64,000 nucleotides of DNA from Morganella morganii (GCF_019402645.1 NZ_VKKS01000001.1:1635542-1699541), one strand, 5' to 3'; numbered from the stretch's first letter, positions 26,702-36,130 are shown. Program-made: numbers and translations. Notes: generated by a model from the sequence alone, not told the origin.

Positions 26702-27217
26702 TTATATGCGGTGAATATCCGGGAACAGCGCGGTAACAGCGGCCGTTTCCGGACGGAGAGTACGGGTATAAGTCACATTAAAGTCAAAGGACGGGTTTTG
26801 TTCGTAATCGCCGCGGTCGTTGACAAAATACGGGAGGCGGATACCGGTTGCCCGCTGCACACCGATCCCCTGCTTTCTCAGTGCCCCGACAAACGGTAAC
26901 GAATTAACGATCATCCGGACGACAGCCGTAATATCTTTCGCAGTGTAACCGCTGAATTCGGTGATAAATGCCTGTACCTGGAATGTTGTTTCATACTGCT
27001 GTGCTTCCAGGTGACCGGCATCATTGCCCTGCGGGTTATAACTGCGTTTCTGCCAGCCCTGCGGATTTTCACCGGCGGGAAAGAACATAACGAAATTATC
27101 TTCCCGCCCCTGTTTTGCAGACTGAAAACCCGCTTTGACCGGGATATCAATACCTGCCAGCGCCAGCTGCGCCAGAAGCTGTTTCCGGACAGCAATCTCA
27201 ACATCGTTATCCGTCAT
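26702..27217 (-). CDS. Neck/tail terminator protein
   Basis: The 171-residue protein precedes the sheath gene, where tail terminator proteins lie. It matches the LIC_12616-like/gp12-type group (FVMFFPAGENPQGWQKRSYN, then PSFDFNVTYTRTL near the end). I chose MTDNDVEIAV at 27217 as the start since it overlaps the upstream stop only slightly. It probably caps the tail tube. Confidence 0.62.
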   Translation of the reverse strand: MTDNDVEIAVRKQLLAQLALAGIDIPVKAGFQSAKQGREDNFVMFFPAGENPQGWQKRSYNPQGNDAGHLEAQQYETTFQVQAFITEFSGYTAKDITAVVRMIVNSLPFVGALRKQGIGVQRATGIRLPYFVNDRGDYEQNPSFDFNVTYTRTLRPETAAVTALFPDIHRI

Positions 27218-27575
27218 GATTGCCTGCCTCAATGCAGATAACTGACTTCCAGCCGTCCTGTGCATACCAGTCAGCATCCCCGGTCACATCGTAGCGTTTG
27301 CCGCCGAAGACCAGATAATCCGGTGAAGAGCCGCGCTGAATGGCGCTGATATCGTGAGATGTATACAAACGGCGGTATACCTGACTGGTGTCAAGCCCCA
27401 TAGACTGAATGTCCTGAGTATCCACCGCCTGCCAGCTCCCGCGAACCTCAGCCGGGTCATAATACGTGTTCTGATCATGGCCCCGTTCGTCAGGCTCGCG
27501 GCTTTTGAAGCGGTACCAGAGTACGGTTTGCTGCGGAATATACCGCGAGGCAATCCGGTGCAGATTTCCGAACAT
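27207..27575 (-). CDS. Collar/neck protein
   Basis: A 122-residue protein in the head-to-tail connector block. It has a compact beta fold pattern (TVLWYRFKSREPDERGHDQN, then YLVFGGKRYDVTGDADWYAQ) like collar proteins of related contractile phages. It overlaps the next gene by 1 base at its start. The precise role is inferred from position. Confidence 0.55.
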   Translation of the reverse strand: MFGNLHRIASRYIPQQTVLWYRFKSREPDERGHDQNTYYDPAEVRGSWQAVDTQDIQSMGLDTSQVYRRLYTSHDISAIQRGSSPDYLVFGGKRYDVTGDADWYAQDGWKSVICIEAGNHDG

Positions 27576-28033
27576 TATTTATCCTCCACGGCAAAAGTGA
27601 CGGATTGCAGCATCAGACCGGAGTCAACCAGCGGTTTACTGGTGGCTTTCCCTTTACTGTGCCGCCGGGCACGGGCAGCTATCGTGACATCCTTAAGTGG
27701 CGGTGTGGTGACCGATTTAATCACCATCTTCACGTCACCCGCTGCTTTTGCACCGACTTGCGTCAGTCCGTCAGTGATGGTGATATTTCCTTTCACTGCG
27801 GCTTTCACAGCCCGGACAATCAGGTTGCTGTATTCCGGTTTGTGTTCTGTCATGGCCGGGCGCATAAACGGACGCGGCGGGATCCCCCCGGCCGGATAAC
27901 CGAGTTCCTGAATCGCCGCCACATACGCAACAGGAATACCGTCCGGGTATTTTGAATGCTCAAAGAAACCGACTTTAAGCTGTTTCTTTGCCAGTTCGTC
28001 ATACACGACTTTCAGCTGTGCCAGTTTTTTCAC
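27575..28033 (-). CDS. Connector protein (HK97 gp10-like)
   Basis: The 152-residue protein is basic and helical, with VKKLAQLKVVYDELAKKQLK at the start and the GGIPPRPFMRPAMTE motif typical of gp10-like neck proteins. I chose a GTG start at 28033: it follows a GGGAGG site and overlaps the upstream stop as GTGA. An ATG-like frame further upstream would sit deep inside the previous gene. Confidence 0.65.
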   Translation of the reverse strand: MKKLAQLKVVYDELAKKQLKVGFFEHSKYPDGIPVAYVAAIQELGYPAGGIPPRPFMRPAMTEHKPEYSNLIVRAVKAAVKGNITITDGLTQVGAKAAGDVKMVIKSVTTPPLKDVTIAARARRHSKGKATSKPLVDSGLMLQSVTFAVEDK

Positions 28034-28458
28034 CGGTGACCTCCCCGCGTGAAGCGGCCAAAGGCACCGCGAAATGCCGCACGTTCCCCGCCGCCGCCGT
28101 GGTAACGCGGTACACTGCACCGTTTTATCAGCGCCAGAAACTGCTGGCCGTAGGTGCTCATCTTGAACCAGTGCGACCAGTCGGAACCGGCCGGGGGCGC
28201 GGTATAGGACACGCTGACCTTATCAATCGTGACACTGGTCACGACACCGGTCGGTGATTCCCCGTCAGCAATACGGCCATTCAGGTCGAGCATATGCGCG
28301 ACGACCAGCATCCACGCTGAATTTGTACAGACACCCCGGCACGGCGAAAAGTAGTTCAGTGCTTCCTGTGCGATGATAAAAATCTCGTCATCCGGTACCG
28401 CAGTAAAGACTTTATAGATGGCCCTGAAAGACACTAACGGAAAGTCGGACGGGTCCAC
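28030..28458 (-). CDS. DUF4054 head-tail adaptor
   Basis: The 142-residue protein matches DUF4054 (FPLVSFRAIYKVFTAVPDDE, EALNYFSPCRGVCTN, then VSVSYTAPPAGSDWSHWFKM). It is an adaptor-like protein of the head-tail connector, similar in role to gp6 of HK97. The C-terminus is rich in Gly and Arg. Confidence 0.75.
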   Translation of the reverse strand: MDPSDFPLVSFRAIYKVFTAVPDDEIFIIAQEALNYFSPCRGVCTNSAWMLVVAHMLDLNGRIADGESPTGVVTSVTIDKVSVSYTAPPAGSDWSHWFKMSTYGQQFLALIKRCSVPRYHGGGGERAAFRGAFGRFTRGGHR

Positions 28459-28467
28459 GGAACCCCC

Positions 28468-28821
28468 TTATTTTTTACTGTTCTTTTTGTCTTTGTTGCT
28501 GACCGGCGGCTCATTCCCCTCCGCAACCAGTTGTTCTTCGGTCAGCGGGGCGGATTTGTCACTGGCTTCCATATCAGTCGCCACTTTATCCGGATCCTCT
28601 TTGCGGTTTTCCACCGCGATAAACCCGTTTTCCTTGTGCAGCTTAAAGACGTGGTTATTTTTCAGCTGCGTGTACTGTTCATCACTGATTTCAGTCACAC
28701 GGCCGCGCGGGGTGTACATGTGTTTGGTCATGACATTGGCCTGACCGGCGATAAATACCGGACCGTCCGGTGTGGCATAGTTCTGGTCGTTGGACAGGGT
28801 GCAATAGATATACAGAGACAT
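28468..28821 (-). CDS. Small virion-region protein of unknown function
   Basis: A 117-residue protein after the major capsid gene. Residues 1-70 look globular (SLYIYCTLSNDQNYATPDGP), and the last 45 residues are charged and disordered. It may be a head completion or decoration factor, but I do not recognise the family. A terminator lies between it and the capsid gene upstream. Confidence 0.6.
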   Translation of the reverse strand: MSLYIYCTLSNDQNYATPDGPVFIAGQANVMTKHMYTPRGRVTEISDEQYTQLKNNHVFKLHKENGFIAVENRKEDPDKVATDMEASDKSAPLTEEQLVAEGNEPPVSNKDKKNSKK

Positions 28822-28835
28822 AATTTCTCCAGGAA

Positions 28836-28860
28836 ATAAAAAAGCCCTCCGCAGAGGGCA
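28836..28860 (-). terminator. Internal terminator after the major capsid gene
   Basis: On the minus strand GCCCTCTGCGGAGGGC is followed by six T's. It would reduce transcription of the connector and tail genes relative to capsid. Confidence 0.82.
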
Positions 28861-28876
28861 ATGAGGCGTTACAGGG

Positions 28877-29944
28877 TTAAATCCCGGTCAGGCGGGTGAC
28901 AGCCCACGGACGGGTGACGATGATGCCGGCGGTCGCGTTGGTGGCGTCTTCCAGATAGCCTTTGGCTTTATTTTCTGAACCCAGCAGCTGGTATTTCACC
29001 GGCACCACCTGGAGAATAACCGCACTGGTCGCCGTAGAACCATCATCCACGGTTTCGGCAAACATATACGCCACATCCGCGCCGCCATTGGCACCGGCAA
29101 ATTCCGGTGAGAACACAAAGCGCATATCCGGGTAGTTCTCTTTCACCCACTGATACACCGTTTCGCCACGGGCGACCGGGTTTGCCACATTCAGCGCGGA
29201 ACGGTAGCCCAGCGGCAGGGTCAGCGTGATAGCGGTATCATCTTTGATAATACCGCCGGACTGCATCTCCAGACGCGAAAACATGGCCGTAATATCGCCG
29301 GTGATGGCGGCAAACGTGCCCCCTTTCCATTTTGCTGCTGTCGTTTCATACGCCGGTAAATTCGGCTCATTCAGCATCCCGAAGACACGGGTGTCCGGGC
29401 TGTTGAAACCGTAATAACCGATACGTTCCCGCCCCTGCTCCAGCGCTTCGGCAACGGCATTACGTTTCTCTGCGGCTGTTTCAAACCCTGCTGCTGACTG
29501 ACGGGCTTCCTCCAGCTTTCCGACCTGAAAACCCAGCTCAAAACGGACAATACCGCGACGTTCCTGATCCTGCCCGTAGGATGCCAGCGGGATATTGGTG
29601 TGATCGCCGTAAAGCTCCGCCTTACCGGCCGGTGTTGCCACATTCAGGATAATCTCTTCATCGTGCCAGTTACCGGCATTCAGTACACCGGTGATTTCAT
29701 CCAGCACGCGGACACGGGTGGCAGTACGGATAAGCCCCGGCAGCACATGCTGCAACATCTCACGCTGAATGAACCCGCCGGACATGGCCGGGCCGGTTAA
29801 CGCGGAGTCCATTGCGGCCAGACCACCGAAACCAATCTGATCCAGTTCGCCGTATGTCCACTTCTGATCGGGCTTAATATTCAGTTGCCCGTGTTTGCGG
29901 ATATCACGGCCGGACATATAAAACTTTTCTTTACTGACTGGCAT
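28877..29944 (-). CDS. Major capsid protein (DUF2184)
   Basis: The 355-residue protein matches DUF2184 encapsulating proteins. It has AMDSALTGPAMSGGFIQREM, RVLDEITGVLNAGNWHDEEI, and a central EEARQSAAGFETAAEKRNAV helix like the HK97 spine helix. It is preceded by a cement-like and a protease/scaffold gene, the expected order. A terminator follows it. Confidence 0.85.
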   Translation of the reverse strand: MPVSKEKFYMSGRDIRKHGQLNIKPDQKWTYGELDQIGFGGLAAMDSALTGPAMSGGFIQREMLQHVLPGLIRTATRVRVLDEITGVLNAGNWHDEEIILNVATPAGKAELYGDHTNIPLASYGQDQERRGIVRFELGFQVGKLEEARQSAAGFETAAEKRNAVAEALEQGRERIGYYGFNSPDTRVFGMLNEPNLPAYETTAAKWKGGTFAAITGDITAMFSRLEMQSGGIIKDDTAITLTLPLGYRSALNVANPVARGETVYQWVKENYPDMRFVFSPEFAGANGGADVAYMFAETVDDGSTATSAVILQVVPVKYQLLGSENKAKGYLEDATNATAGIIVTRPWAVTRLTGI

Positions 29945-30441
29945 TATTCACCTTCCTTCGCAGCCACTGTGTACGGGATTTCGGTCAGACGGATAACACA
30001 CAGATGCGGCGATTCCGCTGACTCAATGTGACGACTGACAAAACCGATAACCAGATCACCGGCTTCCGCTTTTTCCTTCGCAGACAGCGAACCGTCCGCC
30101 GGACTGAATACCACCGGTGCATTAATTTTCTTCACCCCGGCGGTGATTTCGGCGTTAATCTCACCCATGGTGAGAAATTCCCCCTGCGTCCCGTTACGGG
30201 CGTATTCTTCACCGATACGGTACGCTTTCGGGTTAATCATGACCCCGGCAAACGCACCGACACCGCCAACCTGTACAGATTCAACGGAATCATCTTTGTA
30301 TGTGTAGGCACGGCCGAAGAGGTTTTTCGTTTCATCAGCAGAACTGATCACCGCTGCGGTCACGCGGGTCGGGCCGTTGTGGCTGATTTCACCGATAACA
30401 CCGGAAATCATGCCGTTCGCCACGGTATTCGGGATTGCCAT
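29944..30441 (-). CDS. Capsid cement (gp24-like) protein
   Basis: A 165-residue beta-rich protein just upstream of the capsid gene, resembling the structural cement Gp24 family. Features are PNTVANGMISGVIGEISHNG, RIGEEYARNGTQGEFLTMGE, and a final EAGDLVIGFVSRHIE strand. It should bind the capsid surface and stabilise it. It touches both neighbours with 1-base overlaps. Confidence 0.72.
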   Translation of the reverse strand: MAIPNTVANGMISGVIGEISHNGPTRVTAAVISSADETKNLFGRAYTYKDDSVESVQVGGVGAFAGVMINPKAYRIGEEYARNGTQGEFLTMGEINAEITAGVKKINAPVVFSPADGSLSAKEKAEAGDLVIGFVSRHIESAESPHLCVIRLTEIPYTVAAKEGE

Positions 30442-31721
30442 TATTTTTCACCCCACTTTTTCATAATTGAGTCTGTGCCTGCGGCGGTATCCATCGTCAC
30501 ATGCGCTTTTTGTGAATCCGGTGTGCGCCCCTGCATCCAGGCATTCAGGGCAATACTCTCTGTGCCCTTCGCACATTGGATGTTAAGTTCTTTAACACCG
30601 TATTCCGCCACCTGCTGTTTCGTCATTGGTGCGTGATCAAATACCCCGATAAACGGCGTCAGCTTGTGCGCCAGTGCGTCACGTTCCCCGATCTGCTTTA
30701 ACAGTTCGCCGGTGTCCATGGTCGGTTTGGCTTTCTCCAGACGGTCGATTTTGCGCTTCATCGAGGACATTTCATCCATGGATGCAATACTGCGTTTGAG
30801 ACGCTTCAGGCGACGCGTCAGACTGTCGGTTGTTGCCTGGTCAAGTTCTTCTTTGGCTTCAGCAATGGCTTCCTCTGCGGTTTCGATAGCCACTTCCGCC
30901 GCTTCTACTGCTTCCGGGTCACCGGATTCCGCTTTTTCGGCTTCCGCCTCTGCGTCTTCAACGGCTTTTTCCGCGTCAACGTCGGCATCTCCGGTTTTCT
31001 TTTCGGGATCAGGATCGCCGTCAGTCGTTTGCTTTTTCTCCGGGTCTTCATCCGTTGCCGGTGTACCGGCAGCCAGTGCGGCCACAACGATTTGTTTAAT
31101 CTGCTCAACCTGCTCCGGTGTAAATCCGTTCTCGTCACCGGTCGGCTGATTTTTGTCTTTGTCTTCTTCGCTCATACGAATAAGTTCCTTTGTATCAATG
31201 GTTACAACAAGATGGTCCTGCACAGCCACGTCAGCGCCGGTGCGCCCTTCATCGACTAATGCAAGGTGATTGCCACGCAGGTGGCGCTGAACAACTTCGT
31301 ATGCCTCCCCCTCGTACACCCCGGGGTTACCGAAGTCATACCGGCTGCGGTAGCCCGGTGAAAGGTCAATTTTTCCGCTGCTGATATCGCTCAGAGCGGC
31401 GTCAGAAAAGATTTTGATATTCCCGCGCAAATACGGATGGTCGTAATACACGTTTTCGCCGATAACGCCCTGAATACCTTTTTTCTCTGCCGGTGTGGCG
31501 TTTTTACCGAGCATTTCGTGATCGACAATGAACGGGGTCAGGCGGAATGATTTAATGGTTTCTTCACTGGCCAGTTCCTCCGGCGGCCGGAACACTTTGT
31601 AAATCCGGTCCGGCTCCGGTGCGCCGATTTCAGCCCCCAGATAATCAAAAACCCCAGCCTTTGAGATGGGGTTGTCTTTTACTTCGAGCCAGCCGTTGTT
31701 GTCATAGGTTCGCTTTGTCAT
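30441..31721 (-). CDS. DUF2213 head maturation protease with scaffold-like tail
   Basis: The 426-residue protein begins with a DUF2213 domain (residues 1-180). A histidine near VDHEML, the serine-containing KIDLSPGYRSRYDFGNPGVY and the segment LRGNHLALVDEGRTG recall HK97-type prohead proteases. Residues 195-330 are very acidic and Ala/Glu-rich, as in scaffolds, and residues 350-426 are a conserved end domain. A protease-scaffold fusion is likely by family and composition. Confidence 0.75.
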   Translation of the reverse strand: MTKRTYDNNGWLEVKDNPISKAGVFDYLGAEIGAPEPDRIYKVFRPPEELASEETIKSFRLTPFIVDHEMLGKNATPAEKKGIQGVIGENVYYDHPYLRGNIKIFSDAALSDISSGKIDLSPGYRSRYDFGNPGVYEGEAYEVVQRHLRGNHLALVDEGRTGADVAVQDHLVVTIDTKELIRMSEEDKDKNQPTGDENGFTPEQVEQIKQIVVAALAAGTPATDEDPEKKQTTDGDPDPEKKTGDADVDAEKAVEDAEAEAEKAESGDPEAVEAAEVAIETAEEAIAEAKEELDQATTDSLTRRLKRLKRSIASMDEMSSMKRKIDRLEKAKPTMDTGELLKQIGERDALAHKLTPFIGVFDHAPMTKQQVAEYGVKELNIQCAKGTESIALNAWMQGRTPDSQKAHVTMDTAAGTDSIMKKWGEK

Positions 31722-32572
31722 GTCTCCTCACCAAAGTCGATAACCGGTGTCCAGAAGCATTTGCAGTTCGGTAACTGCCCAGGTAATCCGCGCTCACCGG
31801 TCCTTTCATCAATGACCGGCGGGTTATCCAGATCGAATACTTCCCCGTCCAGACGCAGATGTAATTCACGCGGTTCGGCACTGCCTGCCGAGTGATGCCA
31901 TATCGCTTTGCGGATCCCGGCAGACTTCATCCGCTCATAGTTAGCCGCCGTGGTAATTTTGCGGGTCTGGTCAACGGCAATAAACTTAGCCCGTTTCTCT
32001 GTCACTCCGCCGATATCCCGTATTTCATCCAGCAGGGTTTTACTGCCGCTGCCGGTCTGACTGACCGAACGCAACGCTGCGCCCCCGATACGGGAATGAA
32101 ACTGCTGCGGAATGGATTTGATCAGGGATACGTTTTCTGCCGTTGCGGCAATCATTTTGTCTTTCAGGGCTTCGGGCATGGCCGGGGTTTTTATCGTAAT
32201 ACCGCCGGAGAGTTGTTTCAGGGAATCGTCCAGACTGCGCTGTGCGTTCATGTCCACCTGCGAGGTGAACTTATCCGCCATCTCTGCGGCCTTACTGTTA
32301 AAAATCTTATCCCACTTGCGTTTCAGCCGGTTCAGCCAGATTTTGGTCTGGCTGGCAAAGCTGGCATCCATGGTCACGCCGTCAAAATCCTCATGCAGAC
32401 TGCTGAACGTCTTTTCGTAATCGGCAATCATGTCTTTAATCAGTTGTGACATGTCACGCTGGTAACGGCTTTGGGCTGCCGCCGAATATTGCAGCGGTTT
32501 GCCCTTCATAACCGCCTGACGGGATGCCGCCCACCGTGCCCGTTTGGTTCGTACCCGTATTTTCCGGGGCAT
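31718..32572 (-). CDS. Mu gpF-like minor head protein
   Basis: The 284-residue protein matches the phage Mu F-like head morphogenesis family. It is helical at the N-terminus and ends with the typical DQTRKITTAANYERMKSAGI, WHHSAGSAEPRELHLRLDGE and GLPGQLPNCKCFWTPVIDF segment. The start at 32572 (AGGA site) makes a 119-base overlap with the portal gene. A second ATG at 32452, two bases after the portal stop, would give a shorter form without the basic N-terminus. I prefer the long form because that N-terminal part looks family-like. Confidence 0.8.
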   Translation of the reverse strand: MPRKIRVRTKRARWAASRQAVMKGKPLQYSAAAQSRYQRDMSQLIKDMIADYEKTFSSLHEDFDGVTMDASFASQTKIWLNRLKRKWDKIFNSKAAEMADKFTSQVDMNAQRSLDDSLKQLSGGITIKTPAMPEALKDKMIAATAENVSLIKSIPQQFHSRIGGAALRSVSQTGSGSKTLLDEIRDIGGVTEKRAKFIAVDQTRKITTAANYERMKSAGIRKAIWHHSAGSAEPRELHLRLDGEVFDLDNPPVIDERTGERGLPGQLPNCKCFWTPVIDFGEET

Positions 32573-33968
32573 AATCGTCCTCGTTCACATCAATACCGTA
32601 AAATGCCGATTCTTTGTCTGCCGCCAGCTTTTTGCGGATATCAAGCCCGTCAACAGCACCAACCGCCGCATACGCAGAATCGGTCTGTGCCTGCTTAAGC
32701 TGAATATCGGCGTTTTCGACAGCGGTCGGACTGTCCAGCGGCAGCCAGGTAACCGACAACGCTTCCGTTCCCAGCCCCTCACTGCGCTGCAGCATGTCGT
32801 AATGCCGTTGCAGCAGTTCTTCCAGGTCATTGGCCTGAATACTTTCCAGTTCTTCCCGGTAGTTGGCTTCTTCGTATTCCCCGGTGGAGTTAAACCCTTT
32901 CGGGGTTGTGCCGAGCAGCTTTGTCGCCGGTACACAGGCCGCTGACGATACCAGTTGGTACTGCGTCATAATCGTGGCATCCAGATCCGCCAGCGAAGTA
33001 TCGAACTGATTAACGGTGTCACTCGCCCCAACCGTCTGAACGCCGTAGTTATCCCGCATTTCCATGAAATACAGCATATTCTCGTGGATAGTCTCTTTAT
33101 CCACGCCCTCAACATCGGCCATACCGATGGTCAGCAGACGTTTTGTCATCGCCAACTGCGGTGCTTCGTTGGCGGTACGCTCCGATGCATAAACACGCTC
33201 ATACACCCGTTCGGGAACAGACACACCGAAATAGTTATAGGTCGGTTTGAGAATGTCCGGCACAGGGAACGGTACAAACTTCACAAAGTGCGATTTGTGG
33301 TAACGGCGTCCGCCGATAATCCAGTAGGTTGGCTCATAAAAATCAGGACTGGCCGGGTCCTGTAAATTGGCGTCGGTTAAATCCGGCGTAACCCACTGCG
33401 GATCTATCTGTTTAATCCCTTTGTACATGCCTTTCGTCACACCATCAGGGTTAAACGGGTTTTCGTACCATTCCTGCGGGTTAGATGTCTCAACAAGGAA
33501 CAGAGCCAGTCTGCCCCCGTACACGCGCCCGAAGTGGATCAGCTCTTTCATATGGTGCTGAATACGGTATTTTTTATCCTTCTTCCGTAACTTTTTGCTG
33601 ATGTCGTGATTGTCACCGCCGTCACAGTCCAGGTCATACCCCTGACGGATCGCATCACGCGCCGGCATGTTACAGGCTTTGTCCACCAGCCAGTGCTTGG
33701 CAATAACCGCACACATGTTATGACCGATAAACATCTGCGAGGCGTACCACGCCGCCTGAGCCTCCGGAACACCGTAAACCTGTCCGCCTTTGAATGACGG
33801 CACCGTACCGTCTGCACTGTCCATTGCCACGCCCTGCATGGCGGGTTGCAGCAAAGCCAGCCCCTGAAACCCTGTTTCGGCTGCCAGTGCTGAATATAAA
33901 TGCGTTGAGAATGCTGACCGCTTAGGTGCGGCAACCTCTGCTGTTTTCCGCTTTCTGAACGGCCACAT
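32454..33968 (-). CDS. Portal protein (DUF1073)
   Basis: The 504-residue protein matches DUF1073 portal-like proteins: MWPFRKRKTAEV at the start, then ASQMFIGHNMCAVIAKHWLV, IGGRRYHKSHFVKFVP and the wing/stem region FNSTGEYEEANYREELESIQ. It forms the dodecameric ring through which DNA enters the head. It lies directly downstream of the large terminase, as usual. The last ~120 bases also encode the start of the minor head protein. Confidence 0.85.
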   Translation of the reverse strand: MWPFRKRKTAEVAAPKRSAFSTHLYSALAAETGFQGLALLQPAMQGVAMDSADGTVPSFKGGQVYGVPEAQAAWYASQMFIGHNMCAVIAKHWLVDKACNMPARDAIRQGYDLDCDGGDNHDISKKLRKKDKKYRIQHHMKELIHFGRVYGGRLALFLVETSNPQEWYENPFNPDGVTKGMYKGIKQIDPQWVTPDLTDANLQDPASPDFYEPTYWIIGGRRYHKSHFVKFVPFPVPDILKPTYNYFGVSVPERVYERVYASERTANEAPQLAMTKRLLTIGMADVEGVDKETIHENMLYFMEMRDNYGVQTVGASDTVNQFDTSLADLDATIMTQYQLVSSAACVPATKLLGTTPKGFNSTGEYEEANYREELESIQANDLEELLQRHYDMLQRSEGLGTEALSVTWLPLDSPTAVENADIQLKQAQTDSAYAAVGAVDGLDIRKKLAADKESAFYGIDVNEDDYAPENTGTNQTGTVGGIPSGGYEGQTAAIFGGSPKPLPA

Positions 33969-33969
33969 G

Positions 33970-35376
33970 TTATGTCCTCTTGCGTGAAAAGAATCCGCCG
34001 CCTTTCTTCTGGTACAGATAGCGCAGTGCCTGTGTCATGGCATCCACGGTGTCATCGTGCCCGGCAAACGGGAATGTTGTGATTTCTTCCACCGTTTCGG
34101 TGATCCACGGTGCAATATCTTTGTGCGGCAGCCAGACGTTACCGGCTTCCCATTCTGCGGTGCAGGCGTGAGCGCGGGCAATTTTGCTGCCGTCCGGCTC
34201 TATAGGCACCAATCCTGATACGGTTGTTTTCAGCGCATCAATGACCGCCGGGCCGTTGGCTTTATCCTCCACCAGCTTGCGCCGCGCCTGCGGGTATTTC
34301 TCAACCAGTAATTTCACGGCTTTCAGGGTTTCGGTAAAACTCATGCGTTTGCGGATCTGATACAGCAGATAGACATTTGCGCCCTTCCTACCCCATACCT
34401 GACCGACAACGTAGTCCGTGCCGTCACTGTCCTTAAACGTCATATCCCAGCTGTGAATGACTTCATCAAAGGTGTCCGGCAGATCTTTCGGCAGATAGTA
34501 CCGGGCGAATTCTTCGCGGAATATCTGCCCGTCTCCCGGTTTCGGTTTCTGCTGGTACATGGCAGACCAGAAGTAATCACCGAGAATGGCTTTTGTTTCG
34601 AGCAGTTTGTCGATAGGGTGGAGTTCAGGGACTAATGCTTCCTCTTGCTCATTAATGGCAGGGAATGCGAGCACCTTGGTTTCAGGGGCTTTTTCTTTTA
34701 ATTGCCCAGATAAATCATCGGTCGCCCACCGCGTGGCCATAATGATTTCACCGCTATTTTTTGATAAGCGGGTCTTAAAAGTCGAAATGTACCAGTTCCA
34801 AATCGATTTTTTAACCGTAGGGCTAAGCGCTTCTTTCGCGTTTTTTATCGGGTCATCAATGATACCGAGGTCAACTTTCTTACCCGTTAATGGGCCACCA
34901 ACACCCGCACACACATAGCTGCCTTTGTGATTGGCAATGCCGAACTCGTCAGAGTTACGCTTAACAGCGATGCCATTCTCAGGCTTATTACCTAACCAAC
35001 TCTTAGGAAATAACGCACGATATTCAGCCGACATCATAATTCGCTGAACATCGGTGTTCATATCACCGGCTAAATCAGACGAATACGACAACGCCCCCAC
35101 ACGCATGTTGGGGTATTTTCCAAAAAAATAAGCAGGAAGATAGCGGGAAACAATATCGGATTTACCATGCTGTGGCGGTGCGCCTAATATTAATTTAGGG
35201 CGCTTGCCTTCCATCATATCAATCAAGAACTGGTCGAGCGCATCACACACCGTTTGAGAGAAATGGCTTGTGATGTATTCAGGGTTTATATACTGAATAA
35301 ATTCATGCAAACTACGGCGCGCTATCTCCCTTTCGATCTCTTCATCAAATAAGCTGAAGTCGATATCCACATTCAC
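33970..35376 (-). CDS. Terminase large subunit
   Basis: The 468-residue protein has the terminase ATPase Walker A GAPPQHGKSD at residues 65-74 and Walker B KVDLGIIDD near 170. The RNase H-like nuclease domain follows, with IHSWDMTFKDSDGTDYVVGQ near 310 and the acidic end TTFPFAGHDDTVDAMTQALR. It cuts and pumps DNA into the head. It is separated from the small subunit by an A+T-rich extra gene. Confidence 0.92.
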   Translation of the reverse strand: MNVDIDFSLFDEEIEREIARRSLHEFIQYINPEYITSHFSQTVCDALDQFLIDMMEGKRPKLILGAPPQHGKSDIVSRYLPAYFFGKYPNMRVGALSYSSDLAGDMNTDVQRIMMSAEYRALFPKSWLGNKPENGIAVKRNSDEFGIANHKGSYVCAGVGGPLTGKKVDLGIIDDPIKNAKEALSPTVKKSIWNWYISTFKTRLSKNSGEIIMATRWATDDLSGQLKEKAPETKVLAFPAINEQEEALVPELHPIDKLLETKAILGDYFWSAMYQQKPKPGDGQIFREEFARYYLPKDLPDTFDEVIHSWDMTFKDSDGTDYVVGQVWGRKGANVYLLYQIRKRMSFTETLKAVKLLVEKYPQARRKLVEDKANGPAVIDALKTTVSGLVPIEPDGSKIARAHACTAEWEAGNVWLPHKDIAPWITETVEEITTFPFAGHDDTVDAMTQALRYLYQKKGGGFFSRKRT

Positions 35377-35438
35377 ACCTAAAAATATATTTTATAATAA
35401 TTGAGGATGATTTATAAAAACCATCCTCATGAACAATG

Positions 35439-36101
35439 TTATTTTGAGTTTATATATTCATCCATTGCAGCGTCTATTTTTTTACCATTACCACCACCTA
35501 CTGCTATGTGATGTTTTTTCAAGAATCTTTCATGAGCATTGTCAGCAATATTATTCCAATTTACAGCTAAATTTCGAAGATCATTCATCCACACATAGTT
35601 ATCTATCGTAGAACTTATCAAACTATCATGTTTTACTTTTCTTTCTTTAGTATATAAATCCCATACATCTAAACTATAACGATATCCAACACCTAACTTA
35701 ACAATATCATTAAGCATGTTTTGAGGAAAATCAGGTAAGGCAAAGCGGTTCTTTGCAAAAGATTTTGCCATTACAACTAGCTTATCTATATGATGAGATT
35801 TTTTTATAACCTTTTTTTTAATCTCTACCGGTTTTATATCGTCTTTACTTAACGAGATTATTAATGACTTTAGTGAGCATTCAATAGACATACATAGATC
35901 CACCATTGCCTTAGCTCTAAAGTCTCTATTATTCATTGAATCAATATTACTATTTAATATATCGTAACGTTCAATAAATAAGTTACCATCCGTATAATAT
36001 TTTATAGCTAAAATACTTTTTACATATTTAAATGGGCTTTGTTTTTTAGGTAATCCCATACTTTTTGTAATTCTATCTATCATACTGTTAACTTTGTTCA
36101 T
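35439..36101 (-). CDS. HEPN-like cargo protein inserted between terminase genes
   Basis: The 220-residue protein is encoded by strikingly A+T-rich DNA. Its helices AKAMVDLCMSIECSLKSLII, HHIDKLVVMAKSF and NDIVKLGVGYRYSLDVWDLY resemble the helical bundle of HEPN proteins. The C-terminal half has RNLAVN (a near match to the RNxxxH active-site motif) and RFLKKH (an Rx4H). HEPN proteins are often RNases in toxin and anti-phage systems. It interrupts the usually adjacent terS-terL pair, so it is most likely a cargo gene; the function is an inference. Confidence 0.55.
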   Translation of the reverse strand: MNKVNSMIDRITKSMGLPKKQSPFKYVKSILAIKYYTDGNLFIERYDILNSNIDSMNNRDFRAKAMVDLCMSIECSLKSLIISLSKDDIKPVEIKKKVIKKSHHIDKLVVMAKSFAKNRFALPDFPQNMLNDIVKLGVGYRYSLDVWDLYTKERKVKHDSLISSTIDNYVWMNDLRNLAVNWNNIADNAHERFLKKHHIAVGGGNGKKIDAAMDEYINSK

Positions 36102-36130
36102 TCAACATCCTTAGTAACTTAAATATCCTA

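Noticed and set aside
30664..31149. Serine-rich plus-strand frame of 161 codons
   Set aside because: It is the antisense shadow of the acidic Ala/Glu-rich scaffold region of the DUF2213 gene.
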